From the NCBI RefSeq assembly GCF_002262875.1, contig NZ_NKYE01000015.1:1-64000 (forward strand): a stretch of DNA of 64,000 nucleotides, written 5' to 3'. Below are positions 27,142-35,201 of the stretch, piece after piece. The position numbers were made by a program, and so were the translations under genes. The notes beneath the pieces were generated by a model. That model was not told where the DNA came from and searched no databases. It saw nothing but the letters and a program-made list of their open reading frames with translations. How positions within the stretch are numbered: position 1 is the first letter of the stretch; each line of letters opens with the position of its first letter. The DNA comes from Amycolatopsis antarctica (GTDB lineage Bacteria > Actinomycetota > Actinomycetes > Mycobacteriales > Pseudonocardiaceae).

Positions 27142-28547
27142 TCTCGCGCGTCGCGGTCGTCGGGGGCGGCGTCGCCGGCGCCACGGCGGCGCACCGTGTG
27201 CGCACCCTGCTGCCGGACGCGGACATCACCCTGGTCGAGGCATCCGGGGTCACCGGCGGCAAGCTGCGTACCGCCGAGCTGGCGGGCCGCCGGGTGGACG
27301 TCGGGGCCGAGGCGTTCCTCGCCCGCCGCCCGGAGGCGCTCGCCCTCGTGCGTGAGCTGGGCCTGGACGACGCGCTGACCCACCCGACGGACGCGGGCGC
27401 CACCGTGCTCGCCGGTGGCAGGCCGGGCCGGATGCCCGCGGGCACGATGATGGGGGTGCCGGGCTCCGCCGGGGCCGTCGCCGGGCTGCTGTCCCCGGAA
27501 GGACACGCCCGCGTCGCGGCAGAGCGGGATCGCGGGCCCGTCCGGCTCCCGCCGGGTGACGTCTCGCTCGGCGCCCTGCTGCGTGAGCGGTTCGGCGGCG
27601 AACTGGTCGATCGGCTGGTCGATCCGCTGCTCGGCGGCGTCTACGCGGGCGGGGCCGACGGACTCGGCCTGCGCGCGACGATGCCCGCCCTCGCCGGGGC
27701 ACTCGACGACGGGGTGCCCTCGCTCACCGAGGCGGCCGCCGGACTGCTGCCCGGCACGCCGAATCCCGCTCCGGTGTTCGGCACCCTCACCGGGGGGCTC
27801 GGCGCACTCGTCGACCGGCTGCTGTCCCGATCACGCGCCACGGTGCGCACCGGTGTCCCGGTCCGGGCAGTGCACCGGATTCCGGGGGGCTGGCGGCTGG
27901 AGCTCGGCGCCGCCGCCTCCTCGCACGCACCCCCGGACGCCTGGCTGGAGGCGGACGCGGTGATCCTCGCCGTGCCCGCCCCGTCCGCGCGGAAGCTGCT
28001 CGCCGACGTCGCTCCCGGTGCGTCGGCCGCGTTCGGCGAGGTCGAGCTCGCGTCGATGGCGGTGGTGTCACTCGCCCTCCCGCCGGGAACCGTCCTGCCG
28101 GACGCTTCGGGTGTGCTGATCGGTGCGGGGGAGCGCCGCGCGGACGGAACGCCGTTCACCGTCAAGGCGTTCACCTACTCGGCCCGCAAGTGGGCGCACC
28201 TCGGCGGAGCGGGTGAGCCGCCGGTGTTGCGCGGTTCGGTCGGCCGGTTCGGCGATCCCTCGGGGCTGCACACCGACGACGACGAGCTGGTGCGCCGCGT
28301 GCGCTCGGATCTGGCCGAGCTGGCCGGGGTCACGGCGAGGCCGGTGGACGTCCGGGTGACCCGCTGGGGCGGTGGCCTGCCCCAGTACGGCGTCGGCCAT
28401 CTCGACCGGGTCGGCCGGATCGAGCGGGCGGTCGGCGACGTGGCCGGGCTGGAGGTCGCCGGGGCGTCCCTGCACGGTGTCGGTATCCCGGCGTGCATCG
28501 CGAGCGGGGACGCCGCCGCCCGCCGGCTCGCGTCCGGCAATCGCTGA
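27138..28547 (+). CDS. cgoX: Coproporphyrinogen III oxidase (HemY/CgoX type)
   Basis: A 469-residue FAD-dependent oxidase. The N-terminal FAD motif is VAVVGGGVAGATAAHRVR, followed by LVEASGVTGGKLRTAEL, and the C-terminal HGVGIPACIASGDAAARRL is typical of the protoporphyrinogen/coproporphyrinogen oxidase family. Because a ChdC (HemQ) gene follows and this is an actinobacterium, the expected reaction is coproporphyrinogen III to coproporphyrin III. Older annotation would say hemG or hemY protoporphyrinogen oxidase. The GTG start lies within the hemE stop (GTGA), which indicates translational coupling. Confidence 0.93.
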   Translation: MISRVAVVGGGVAGATAAHRVRTLLPDADITLVEASGVTGGKLRTAELAGRRVDVGAEAFLARRPEALALVRELGLDDALTHPTDAGATVLAGGRPGRMPAGTMMGVPGSAGAVAGLLSPEGHARVAAERDRGPVRLPPGDVSLGALLRERFGGELVDRLVDPLLGGVYAGGADGLGLRATMPALAGALDDGVPSLTEAAAGLLPGTPNPAPVFGTLTGGLGALVDRLLSRSRATVRTGVPVRAVHRIPGGWRLELGAAASSHAPPDAWLEADAVILAVPAPSARKLLADVAPGASAAFGEVELASMAVVSLALPPGTVLPDASGVLIGAGERRADGTPFTVKAFTYSARKWAHLGGAGEPPVLRGSVGRFGDPSGLHTDDDELVRRVRSDLAELAGVTARPVDVRVTRWGGGLPQYGVGHLDRVGRIERAVGDVAGLEVAGASLHGVGIPACIASGDAAARRLASGNR

Positions 28548-28625
28548 CCGGCCGGGGGCGAGCGGGTCCGGGATCACACCCGGCCTGCGGGCGGCGGGCG
28601 TTGCCGGTGGTGGGACGATGAGGTC

Positions 28626-29318
28626 ATGGCGCGGCTGAACTACAACGAACTCAACGACACCATTCGCTACACCGCCTGGTCGGTGTTCCGGATCGAGCCC
28701 GGCAAGCTCGGCGAGGATCGGGGCCGGGCGGCCGCGGAGACGACCGAGTACCTCGACGCGCTGGAGGGCAAGGGCGTCGTCGTGCGCGGGGTCTACGACG
28801 TCGCGGGCATGCGGGCCGACGCGGACTACATGATCTGGTGGCATGCCGAGGAGGTCGAGCAGGTACAGGCCGCGTACACCGGTTTCCGTCGCACCCCGCT
28901 GGGCAGGGCGTCCACCCCGGTGTGGAGCCAGGTGGCGCTGCACCGGCCCGCCGAGTTCAACCGCAGCCACATCCCGGCGTTCCTGGCCGGGGAGGAGCCG
29001 CGCAAGTACATCTGCGTCTACCCGTTCGTCCGCTCCTACGAGTGGTACCTGCTGCCGGACGCCGAGCGCCGCACGATGCTGGCCGACCACGGCAAAGAGG
29101 CCCGCGACTACCCGGACGTCCGCGCGAACACCGTGGCCTCCTTCGCGCTCGGCGACTACGAGTGGATGCTCGCGTTCGAGGCGGACGAGCTGCACCGCAT
29201 CGTCGACCTGATGCGGCACCTGCGCGGAACCGAGGCCCGCAGGCACGTCCGCGAGGAGACCCCGTTCTACACCGGAACCCGGGTGCCTCCTGCCGAGCTG
29301 GTGCTGAACCTGCCCTGA
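28626..29318 (+). CDS. chdC: Coproheme decarboxylase (HemQ)
   Basis: A 230-residue enzyme of the chlorite dismutase-like superfamily that uses peroxide to decarboxylate coproheme to haem b, the last step of the coproporphyrin-dependent pathway. The YPFVRSYEWY segment holds the reactive tyrosine (Tyr132), and RTMLADHGK carries the probable proximal haem ligand His155. The length and ferredoxin-like repeats fit actinobacterial HemQ. ATG 28626 has GATGAGG just upstream. It lies 78 bp after cgoX, completing a hemE-cgoX-chdC operon. Confidence 0.95.
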   Translation: MARLNYNELNDTIRYTAWSVFRIEPGKLGEDRGRAAAETTEYLDALEGKGVVVRGVYDVAGMRADADYMIWWHAEEVEQVQAAYTGFRRTPLGRASTPVWSQVALHRPAEFNRSHIPAFLAGEEPRKYICVYPFVRSYEWYLLPDAERRTMLADHGKEARDYPDVRANTVASFALGDYEWMLAFEADELHRIVDLMRHLRGTEARRHVREETPFYTGTRVPPAELVLNLP

Positions 29319-29610
29319 GCCGACGAGGATGAGCGCGGCCGAGACGACGGTGAGACTCTGGACCAAACTGACCGGGTGCGGCCCTGCCCGCCCGGTCCTG
29401 GTCGCTGCCAGGTCGTGCGGTGCGGGCGGGTCGTCCCTGGCACGGACGGCGATGTTCCTGGATTCCTTGGGGCGCAAGGAGACCATCGGCACGGAGCCGG
29501 ATGTCACCGATCTGCTCGCGCGGACGTCCAGCCCGTTCGGCACGCTGACCCATCTGCGTCCACCGGGCCTGCTTGCCGGATATCGTCCACAATGGACACA
29601 GGGGCCGGGG
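29319..29610. other. Gap between convergent haem and MNIO operons
   Basis: 292 bp between chdC and the minus-strand partner protein. A plus-strand frame of about 100 codons starts at ATG 29329 (GAGG directly before it) and runs to 29640, but its product matches nothing I know and it overlaps the next gene. I do not call it as a gene. A GTCCACAATGGAC palindrome-like motif lies at 29585-29597. Confidence 0.4.
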
Positions 29611-29979
29611 TTACCGGGATCGTCGCCCGCGCAGTGGTGACCAGCCGGGCGACCGGCCGAGCGACCAGCGGCGGGCCCGGGGGAGGTGCCCGCGCTCGAC
29701 GAGCCAATCCGCGAACGCCGCGAGGTCGTCCCGCGCGCCGGTGCCGACCTCGCGGGGATGCACGATCGCGTAGGCGTCGAACAGTTCCGCGAAACGATCA
29801 CCCAGCCGATCCGCGAGTTCCGGTGCCAGGTAGGCCACGACCTTGCGCCGCTTGTTGCGCAGTGCGCGGACCTCCCCGGCGACCCTGTCCGGGACGAAAC
29901 CGGGCGGTACCTCGCCGCCGGCCAGCAGTGCCCGCAGCAGCGCGGCCTGCTCGGCGGCGAGATCCTCACGGCGGTTCAC
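29611..29979 (-). CDS. Small SCO6045-like partner protein of the DUF692 enzyme
   Basis: A 122-residue, mostly alpha-helical soluble protein beginning VNRREDLAAEQAALLRALLAGG and containing LRNKRRKVVAYLAPELADRLGDRF. It resembles the SCO6045-like C-terminal domain family that accompanies DUF692 proteins in actinobacteria (recalled, not searched). Its GTG start overlaps the DUF692 gene's TGA (GTGA), so the two are translationally coupled. By analogy with MNIO systems, where a small partner protein binds the substrate leader, it may present the substrate to the enzyme. No catalytic motif is visible. Confidence 0.6.
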   Translation of the reverse strand: MNRREDLAAEQAALLRALLAGGEVPPGFVPDRVAGEVRALRNKRRKVVAYLAPELADRLGDRFAELFDAYAIVHPREVGTGARDDLAAFADWLVERGHLPRARRWSLGRSPGWSPLRGRRSR

Positions 29980-30791
29980 GAACCGTCCAGAACCTTCCGG
30001 ATCGCGGCCAGTTCGGCGGCGAGTTCGCCGTCGGTCGGGTAACGGTCGTCGCGTTCGAGCAGCGCCCCCGGCGGGACCGTCCGTGAGCGCAGTTCGCCGA
30101 GGAGTTCCAGCACGGCGGGCGGAACCGGGTGGGCATGCGTGTCGTGATAGACGCCGCCGATGCTCTCCCCGCCCGCGACGTGCACGTACGCGATCCGTTC
30201 CAGCGGGATCTCGTCGAGGAAGCGCACCGGGTCCGAGCCGAGGTTGAGCGCGTTCGCGTACAGGTTCGCCACGTCGACGATCAGCAGGCAGCCGGTGCGC
30301 TCGGTGAGCTCGCCGAGGAACTCCGCCTCGGACATCTCGGCGTCCGGCCATTCGAGCATCGCGGCGATGTTCTCCAGCGCGAACGGCAGGCCCAGGATCG
30401 ACTGGGCCAGGGTCACGTTGGCCACCAGCACGTCCAGCGCGGTCCGGGTGCGTGGCAGCGGCATCAGGTGCCCGGCGTCCAGCCCGCCCGCGCGCACGAA
30501 ACAAACGTGGTCGCTGACCATCGGCGCGTCCAGCGCGGCAGCGACCGCGGCCAGGTGCTCGACGCGGTGCGTGTCGAGCACCTCGGCGCCGCCCAGCGAC
30601 AGCGAAACCGCGTGCGGCAGCACCGGAACGCCGCGGGCGCGCAGGTCCGACAGCGACGCGGGCAGCTCGTGCGCGTGCAGGTTCTCCGCGATCACCTCGA
30701 CCCAGTCGACGCCGGGCAGGCGCGCGACGGTGCGGTCGATCTCCGGTCGCCAGCCGATGCCGACGCCGAGCCGGGACGGCGGCTCAGCCAC
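29976..30791 (-). CDS. DUF692/MNIO multinuclear iron oxidase
   Basis: A 271-residue TIM-barrel protein of the DUF692 family, now called MNIO, whose characterised members (MbnB, TglH, ChrH, bufferin enzymes) use two or three iron ions to modify cysteine or other residues of ribosomal peptides. The conserved metal-binding segments are all present: VEVIAENLHAHE (31-42), LPHAVSLSLGG (His60), VSDHVCF (His95), FALENIAAML (Glu140, Asn141), VDVANLYANALNLG (Asp173, Asn176), VHVAGGE (His204 region), and HDTHAHPV (Asp217, His219). The GTG start at 30789-30791 overlaps the end of the upstream membrane-protein gene by 8 bases, and its own stop overlaps the partner gene. The likely substrate is the Cys/Gly-rich tail of that membrane protein. 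Confidence 0.85.
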   Translation of the reverse strand: MAEPPSRLGVGIGWRPEIDRTVARLPGVDWVEVIAENLHAHELPASLSDLRARGVPVLPHAVSLSLGGAEVLDTHRVEHLAAVAAALDAPMVSDHVCFVRAGGLDAGHLMPLPRTRTALDVLVANVTLAQSILGLPFALENIAAMLEWPDAEMSEAEFLGELTERTGCLLIVDVANLYANALNLGSDPVRFLDEIPLERIAYVHVAGGESIGGVYHDTHAHPVPPAVLELLGELRSRTVPPGALLERDDRYPTDGELAAELAAIRKVLDGS

Positions 30792-31776
30792 CGCCGCCGC
30801 ACCCACCACCGCCGCCACAACCGCCACCGCCGCCGCACGAGGATCCGCCGCCACAGGTGGTGCCACCGCCACCGGAACCGCCGCCACCGCCCCAGCCGCC
30901 ACCGCCGGTGGCGATCGGCAGCGGCGGCTGGGCCAGCACGCCACCGATCTCGTCGTCCGGGTACATGGTGATACCGCCGAGCGCGACCGCGCCACCAACA
31001 CCGGCGAGCAGGCCGAGCCGGTGACTTCGGCCGCCCGCGGCATCGGCGGCGCCGAAGGTATTGCCGAGTGGCTGGTCCCCGGCGTGGCCGATCGTCCGGC
31101 CGCCACCCGTGGTGTGCCCGCCGTCCCGCCGGATCCGGTCGAGGTAGGCCGTTCCGGCCCGGGTGGGGACACCACCCTCACGCGTCCTCCAGCCCGGTGC
31201 ATTGCCGGTGGCGATACAGGCGCCCACGGCCGCCACCAGAAGAATGCTCAGGTAGCCGACCGGATAGTCCTGGGCGGCCCCGTTGAGCAGGCGGACGACG
31301 CCGACGCCGAGCACGAGCAGGTAGACGATCATGATCGTCCGCCACACCTGGCGGCACTGCTCACCGGAGACCAGGTAACCCTGCCTGACCAGTTCCTCGC
31401 GCAGGTTCCGCATCGTCGCCGAGAGCCGCATGGACGTCTTGAGCGAATCGACCCGGGTCACGGTTGCTTTGCGGGACAACGATTCCTCGAAGGGATCGTG
31501 CGGCTGCCGTGAACTGACCGCGGTGACCTTGCCGTCCGAGCTGACCCGGATCTGCTCGTTGTCCAGCATCCGGGCCAGTGCGGTCTCGGTGGTCCGTTCG
31601 GGCCCGCCCGCCAGGTACGCGATGTGATAGATGCTCGGCAGGCTCGTCGTCGCCGCCGACGGGCTCCGTCGCCGCAGCGACGCCTGCCACAACAGGCCGA
31701 TCAACGCCGGCACCACCAGCATTCCGGCATAGATGCCAAGAAACGCCGCTCCCGAGATCCCCCACGGCTGATCCAT
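30784..31776 (-). CDS. TIGR04222-type membrane protein with Cys-Gly hexad tail, putative MNIO substrate
   Basis: A 330-residue protein with one N-terminal membrane helix (ISGAAFLGIYAGMLVVPALIGLLW), a soluble domain of about 120 residues of the kind annotated TIGR04222, then two adjacent membrane helices (IMIVYLLVLGVGVVRLL and GYLSILLVAAVGACIATG). A Gly-rich linker leads to a final hydrophobic patch. The C-terminal 40 residues are almost only Gly, with cysteines at 308, 314, 320 and 326, exactly six apart, ending the protein. ATG 31774-31776 has GGGAGCGG just upstream. The gene overlaps the DUF692 gene by 8 bases. I infer that the tail is a modification substrate; the alternative is a metal- or redox-binding tail. 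Confidence 0.75.
   Translation of the reverse strand: MDQPWGISGAAFLGIYAGMLVVPALIGLLWQASLRRRSPSAATTSLPSIYHIAYLAGGPERTTETALARMLDNEQIRVSSDGKVTAVSSRQPHDPFEESLSRKATVTRVDSLKTSMRLSATMRNLREELVRQGYLVSGEQCRQVWRTIMIVYLLVLGVGVVRLLNGAAQDYPVGYLSILLVAAVGACIATGNAPGWRTREGGVPTRAGTAYLDRIRRDGGHTTGGGRTIGHAGDQPLGNTFGAADAAGGRSHRLGLLAGVGGAVALGGITMYPDDEIGGVLAQPPLPIATGGGGWGGGGGSGGGGTTCGGGSSCGGGGGCGGGGGCGGGG
30787..30855 (-). repeat. Protein-level hexad repeat: Cys followed by five mostly Gly residues
   Basis: Codons 308-330 of the membrane protein read C-GGGSS, C-GGGGG, C-GGGGG, C-GGGG, then stop. Cysteine codons alternate between TGT and TGC, and the glycine codons vary (GGC, GGT, GGA, GGG). The repeat is therefore kept at protein level rather than being a fresh DNA duplication. 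Confidence 0.9.
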
Positions 31777-31864
31777 TCCGCTCCCATCCTCGGCGTCCGT
31801 GTGGAAGCAGAGCATGCCAGGCGGGACGGTCCCGTGTCCGGCGAACGACCGGAACGGCCGCGCC

Positions 31865-32299
31865 TCAGCCCTGCGGCACCATGCGCAGGGCGATCGAGTT
31901 GATGCAGTAACGCTGGTCGGTGGGCGTGCCGTAGCCCTCGCCCTCGAAGACGTGCCCGAGGTGGCTGTGGCAGGAGGCGCACAGCACCTCGATGCGCTTC
32001 ATCCCCATCGCGCGGTCCTCACGGAGCAGAACCGCCTCCGAGTCCGCGGGGTCGAAGAACGAGGGCCATCCGCAGTGACTGTCGAACTTCGTCTCACTGC
32101 GGAAGAGTTCCGCACCGCAGGCCCGGCACTCGTAGACGCCGGTGTCATGGGTGTCGGTGTACTCGCCGGTGAAGGGACGCTCGGTCGCGGCCTGCCGGAG
32201 CACCGCGTACTCCTCCGGAGACAGGCCCTCCCGCCACTCCTGGTCGGACTTCACGACGCGCGGAGTGGCGCCGACCACGGGTTTCATGCCGGGTTTCAT
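31865..32299 (-). CDS. msrB: Peptide-methionine (R)-S-oxide reductase
   Basis: A 144-residue MsrB that reduces the R-sulfoxide of methionine in proteins. The two structural zinc pairs are CRAC and CASC, and the catalytic cysteine is in QRYCINSIAL. Substrate-binding residues lie in HCGWPSFF and GHVFEGEGYG. ATG at 32297-32299 has TGGAGA immediately upstream. It lies downstream of the MNIO trio on the opposite side of that operon's promoter and reads in the same direction. The gap of 88 bp to the membrane-protein start means it is upstream of the trio and may be cotranscribed with it. Confidence 0.93.
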   Translation of the reverse strand: MKPGMKPVVGATPRVVKSDQEWREGLSPEEYAVLRQAATERPFTGEYTDTHDTGVYECRACGAELFRSETKFDSHCGWPSFFDPADSEAVLLREDRAMGMKRIEVLCASCHSHLGHVFEGEGYGTPTDQRYCINSIALRMVPQG

Positions 32300-32309
32300 G
32301 TTCTCCAGG

Positions 32310-32615
32310 CTACCCCGACAACCAGACCATCACGCGTCCGATCGTGTCCCAGGCGGCGAACAGCACACCGACCAGGATCAGGGCGACGATGAACACCGCG
32401 CTCCACCAGCGCAGCCCGCCAGCGCGGTTGCTCGATTCGGCGAACTCGCTCACCCCGTTGATCGAGGCCTCCACGGTGAACGCGGGCTCGCACCGCTGCA
32501 TCCGGTCCAGGTGCGCCGCGAAGGCCTGCGCGTCCGGGTCACCGGGATCGAGGCCGACCAGGTCGTCGTCGAAGCGCGGGTTGCGGCGGCGTTCGGCGGA
32601 TCCGTTGTCGGACAT
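32310..32615 (-). CDS. Small single-span membrane protein
   Basis: A 101-residue protein, MSDNGSAERRRNPRFDDD at the start, with a charged cytoplasmic N-terminal part of about 70 residues and one C-terminal helix (WWSAVFIVALILVGVLFAAW). The family is not known to me; similar small membrane proteins are common in this order. The ATG at 32613-32615 is preferred to one 9 bases further up. It ends 10 bp before msrB on the same strand, so the two are probably cotranscribed. Confidence 0.65.
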   Translation of the reverse strand: MSDNGSAERRRNPRFDDDLVGLDPGDPDAQAFAAHLDRMQRCEPAFTVEASINGVSEFAESSNRAGGLRWWSAVFIVALILVGVLFAAWDTIGRVMVWLSG

Positions 32616-32687
32616 ACAGCCCACGGTAGGTCACCGGGGCGGGCGAGCGCAGCGGACAGGCCGAAGCTCACCCCCGGTAGCCGCAGG

Positions 32688-34319
32688 TCAGCCCAGCGCG
32701 GGCGTGCCCCGGTCGGCCTCGCGGCGGGTGTCGGCGTCCAGCCGCAGTGACCCGCCGCTGTTGACGATGCGGACCGGTTCGCGTTCGGTGCCGTCCGCGT
32801 ACTGGACGCTGAGGTACATGTCGACGGACTTGTCGGAGTTGTATCCCTCATCGGCGAGCGCGGAGCGGTAGCCCTTCGGCGCCCGTTCGCCCCAGTACCC
32901 GGCGAAGGCCTGCTGGTTGCCGTACACGGCCTGAGCGGCGGGGGTGAGCATGTTCCACGAGGTCTCGCTGCCCGCGCTCTCGTAGAAGTCGATCAGCGCG
33001 TTGCCCGCCGTCGACAGGTCGATCGGCCCGGAGGTGGTCGCCTCGCCGAGCGGGGGACCGGCGGACGGTGCGGGCGCGGGGGCGGAGGACGAGGCCGGGG
33101 GCTGCGCCTGGCCGTCCCCGGAGTCCGCACCCAGGTTGGTGGCCACCACGATGCCCGCGGCGACGATCACCGCCGCCGCGCCGACCCCCGCGATCATCTT
33201 CCGCTTGCGGCCGGTGGCGGGGGCGGCCGCGGCGGGCGGAGAGGCTGCCGGGACGGGGTGTCCGTGCGGCGGCGTCGCCGGCGGGCGCTGCGGTCCCTGG
33301 CGGACAGGCTGGAACGTGGAGGTCGCCGTGCGCGGGGGCGTGGCCACTCCCGCCGGTGCCGAGGGCGTGCGTTGCCACGGCGGCGGTTCGATGCCGCGGC
33401 CCGGGGTCTCCACCGGACCCGCCGGGCGCCTGCCGCCGTGGGGCGGCAACGGGGGCGACACCAGCGTTCCCTGGTGCGCGGACTCGGCGGCCACCGAGGT
33501 CTCCGCGTTGGCGATCGCGGCAAGGCGCTGCCGGGTTTCGGCCATCGACGGACGTTCCGAGGGCTCGACCCGCAGCAGGCTCATCAGCAGCGCGGTCGCC
33601 GGGCCGGAGTGCTGCGGCGGGATGACCTTGCCGTTGGCCGCGGTGTAGAGCAGCGCGAGCTGGTTGCTGCTGTCGCCGTAGGGTGGCTGGCCCTCGATCG
33701 CGTGGTAAAGGGTGGCGCCGAGGGCGAACACGTCGGAGCTGGGGGCGGGGTCGGCGCCGCGCGCCAGCTCGGGGGCCAGATACGCCGGCGTGCCGCCGAT
33801 CAGGCCGGTCTGCGTCAGCGCCAGGTCCCCGGTGGCGCGGGAGATGCCGAAGTCGGTGATCTTGGTGATCCCGGTGCTGTCGATGAGAATGTTGCCGGGT
33901 TTGACGTCGCGGTGGACGATTCCGGCGCGGTGCGCGGCGACCAGTGCGGCGGCGACCTGCTCGCCGATCCTGGCGACCTCGCGCACCGGCATCAGCGGGC
34001 TCTCGCCGATCACCGCGGACAGGCTCTTCGACGGCAGGTACTCCATGACCAGGCAGGGGTCGCCGTCGTGCTCGGCGATGTCGAAGACCACGATCGCGTT
34101 CGGGTGCTGCAGTCGCGCGGCGTTCTTCGCCTCGCGCATCGCACGCTGGCGCACGTTCTCACGTTCGGCCTCGGACAGCCCCGGCTGGGCCAGGATCTGC
34201 TTCACCGCGACCGCGCGTTCGAGCCGCTCGTCGACGGCGCGCCACACGACGCCCATGGCTCCGCTACCGATGTGCTCGACGAGACGGTAGTGCCCTGCGA
34301 TCAGCTGACCGGTGTCGAT
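32688..34319 (-). CDS. Membrane Ser/Thr protein kinase, apparently started at ATC
   Basis: A 543-residue PknB-type kinase. The glycine loop HIGSGAMGVVWRAVD, the catalytic Lys in VAVK, HRDVKPGNILID, DFGISRA, and APE within PAYLAPELA are all intact (kinase domain about 10-265). A Pro-rich linker follows, then one membrane helix (MIAGVGAAAVIVAAGIVVAT) and an extracytoplasmic domain of about 140 residues (DLSTAGNALIDFYESAGSETSW). The only ATG (34256) lies inside the glycine loop and would destroy the kinase. No in-frame ATG, GTG or TTG occurs between it and the upstream stop. ATC at 34317-34319 has AGGAG 8 bases ahead and yields IDTGQLIAGHYRLVE, the expected N-terminus. I therefore infer ATC initiation. 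The gene probably regulates envelope or growth processes. Confidence 0.75.
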   Translation of the reverse strand: MDTGQLIAGHYRLVEHIGSGAMGVVWRAVDERLERAVAVKQILAQPGLSEAERENVRQRAMREAKNAARLQHPNAIVVFDIAEHDGDPCLVMEYLPSKSLSAVIGESPLMPVREVARIGEQVAAALVAAHRAGIVHRDVKPGNILIDSTGITKITDFGISRATGDLALTQTGLIGGTPAYLAPELARGADPAPSSDVFALGATLYHAIEGQPPYGDSSNQLALLYTAANGKVIPPQHSGPATALLMSLLRVEPSERPSMAETRQRLAAIANAETSVAAESAHQGTLVSPPLPPHGGRRPAGPVETPGRGIEPPPWQRTPSAPAGVATPPRTATSTFQPVRQGPQRPPATPPHGHPVPAASPPAAAAPATGRKRKMIAGVGAAAVIVAAGIVVATNLGADSGDGQAQPPASSSAPAPAPSAGPPLGEATTSGPIDLSTAGNALIDFYESAGSETSWNMLTPAAQAVYGNQQAFAGYWGERAPKGYRSALADEGYNSDKSVDMYLSVQYADGTEREPVRIVNSGGSLRLDADTRREADRGTPALG

Positions 34320-34423
34320 GGCGCCTGCTCCTGTCGAAACCTCACGTCGTGCTCCGCACGAACTGCTGTACTGGAGAGCCTGCCTGGATGACTACTCGAA
34401 GGCGCGGACCCCGCCCCGCACGC

Positions 34424-35122
34424 TCAGCCGATTGTACCGGGCGCCGGTTTCGCGCCCGAGACAGCCGCGTCGGCTCCGGCACTCGCGGGCGCTCGCCGCA
34501 GAACCCGCACGAGTCCCGCGCCGCCGAGGAGCGCGAACAGCCCGTAGCAGAGCAGCAACGCGGGGGGAGTGGTACCGGTGAGCGCGTCGCCCGCCAGTAC
34601 GACGGCTGCGGTCCCCGGCAGGCTGCCGAGCGCGGTACCCGCGAGGTACGCCGGGACCCTCAGGTCGGCGAGACCGCAGCAGTAGCTCAGCGGCGCGAAC
34701 GGGATCACCGGGATCAGCCGCAGCGAGGTCACCGCCAGCACCCCGCCGTCGCTGAGCCGCTCGTTGACGGTGCGCACGGCTCCCCGGTGCAGCAGCCGGG
34801 ACAGCGGCTCGCGGCCGAGCCCTCGTGCCAGTGCGAAACCCAGTCCGGCGGAGATCGTGGTGGCCGTCATCGCGACGACGATGCCGAGCGCCTCGCCGAG
34901 CAGCAGCCCGGCGGCGAGGCTGAACACCGTGCGGGGGATGGGCAGAACGGTCAGCAGCGTGTAGGCGGCGAGGAACACGAGCGGGGTCACCGCGCCGGCA
35001 TCGTCGGCCCAGGCACGCAGCTCGGCCGGAGCGGGCACCGGAAGCAGGATCGCCGCCACCGCGAACGCCGCCAGCAGGACGGTCGCGGCGATCAGCTTGG
35101 TTCGGCGGCGCACGGCGTCCAC
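34424..35122 (-). CDS. TVP38/TMEM64 (DedA-like) membrane protein
   Basis: A 232-residue polytopic membrane protein of the TVP38/TMEM64/SNARE-associated group. It has the family signatures TVFSLAAGLLLGEALGIV, SAGLGFALARGLGRE and RLIPVIPFAPLSYCCGL, the last being the re-entrant loop region. Such proteins are linked to lipid scrambling or transport of polyprenyl carriers in bacteria, but the role here is unknown. The start is GTG 35120-35122 (VDAVRRRTKL) or GTG 9 bases later; the upstream frame continues without another good start. It is divergent from the GNAT gene. Confidence 0.8.
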   Translation of the reverse strand: MDAVRRRTKLIAATVLLAAFAVAAILLPVPAPAELRAWADDAGAVTPLVFLAAYTLLTVLPIPRTVFSLAAGLLLGEALGIVVAMTATTISAGLGFALARGLGREPLSRLLHRGAVRTVNERLSDGGVLAVTSLRLIPVIPFAPLSYCCGLADLRVPAYLAGTALGSLPGTAAVVLAGDALTGTTPPALLLCYGLFALLGGAGLVRVLRRAPASAGADAAVSGAKPAPGTIG

Positions 35123-35201
35123 GGTATCGGCAGCCGGACGCCGCCCGCCGGGGGTGGCAATTCGGATGACGTGGCCGGGTTCCTCGTGATCGGCTGGACC
35201 G

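Noticed and set aside
29329..29640. Plus-strand frame of about 100 codons after chdC
   Set aside because: GAGG touches the ATG directly, the product resembles nothing known, third-position bias is weaker than in neighbours, and it overlaps the partner gene of the MNIO enzyme.
30784..30911. Gly/Cys-rich tail as a frame or low-complexity artefact
   Set aside because: The frame is continuous with a well-formed membrane protein, codons vary between repeats, the cysteine spacing is exact, and the stop overlaps the start of the enzyme gene as expected for a coupled operon.
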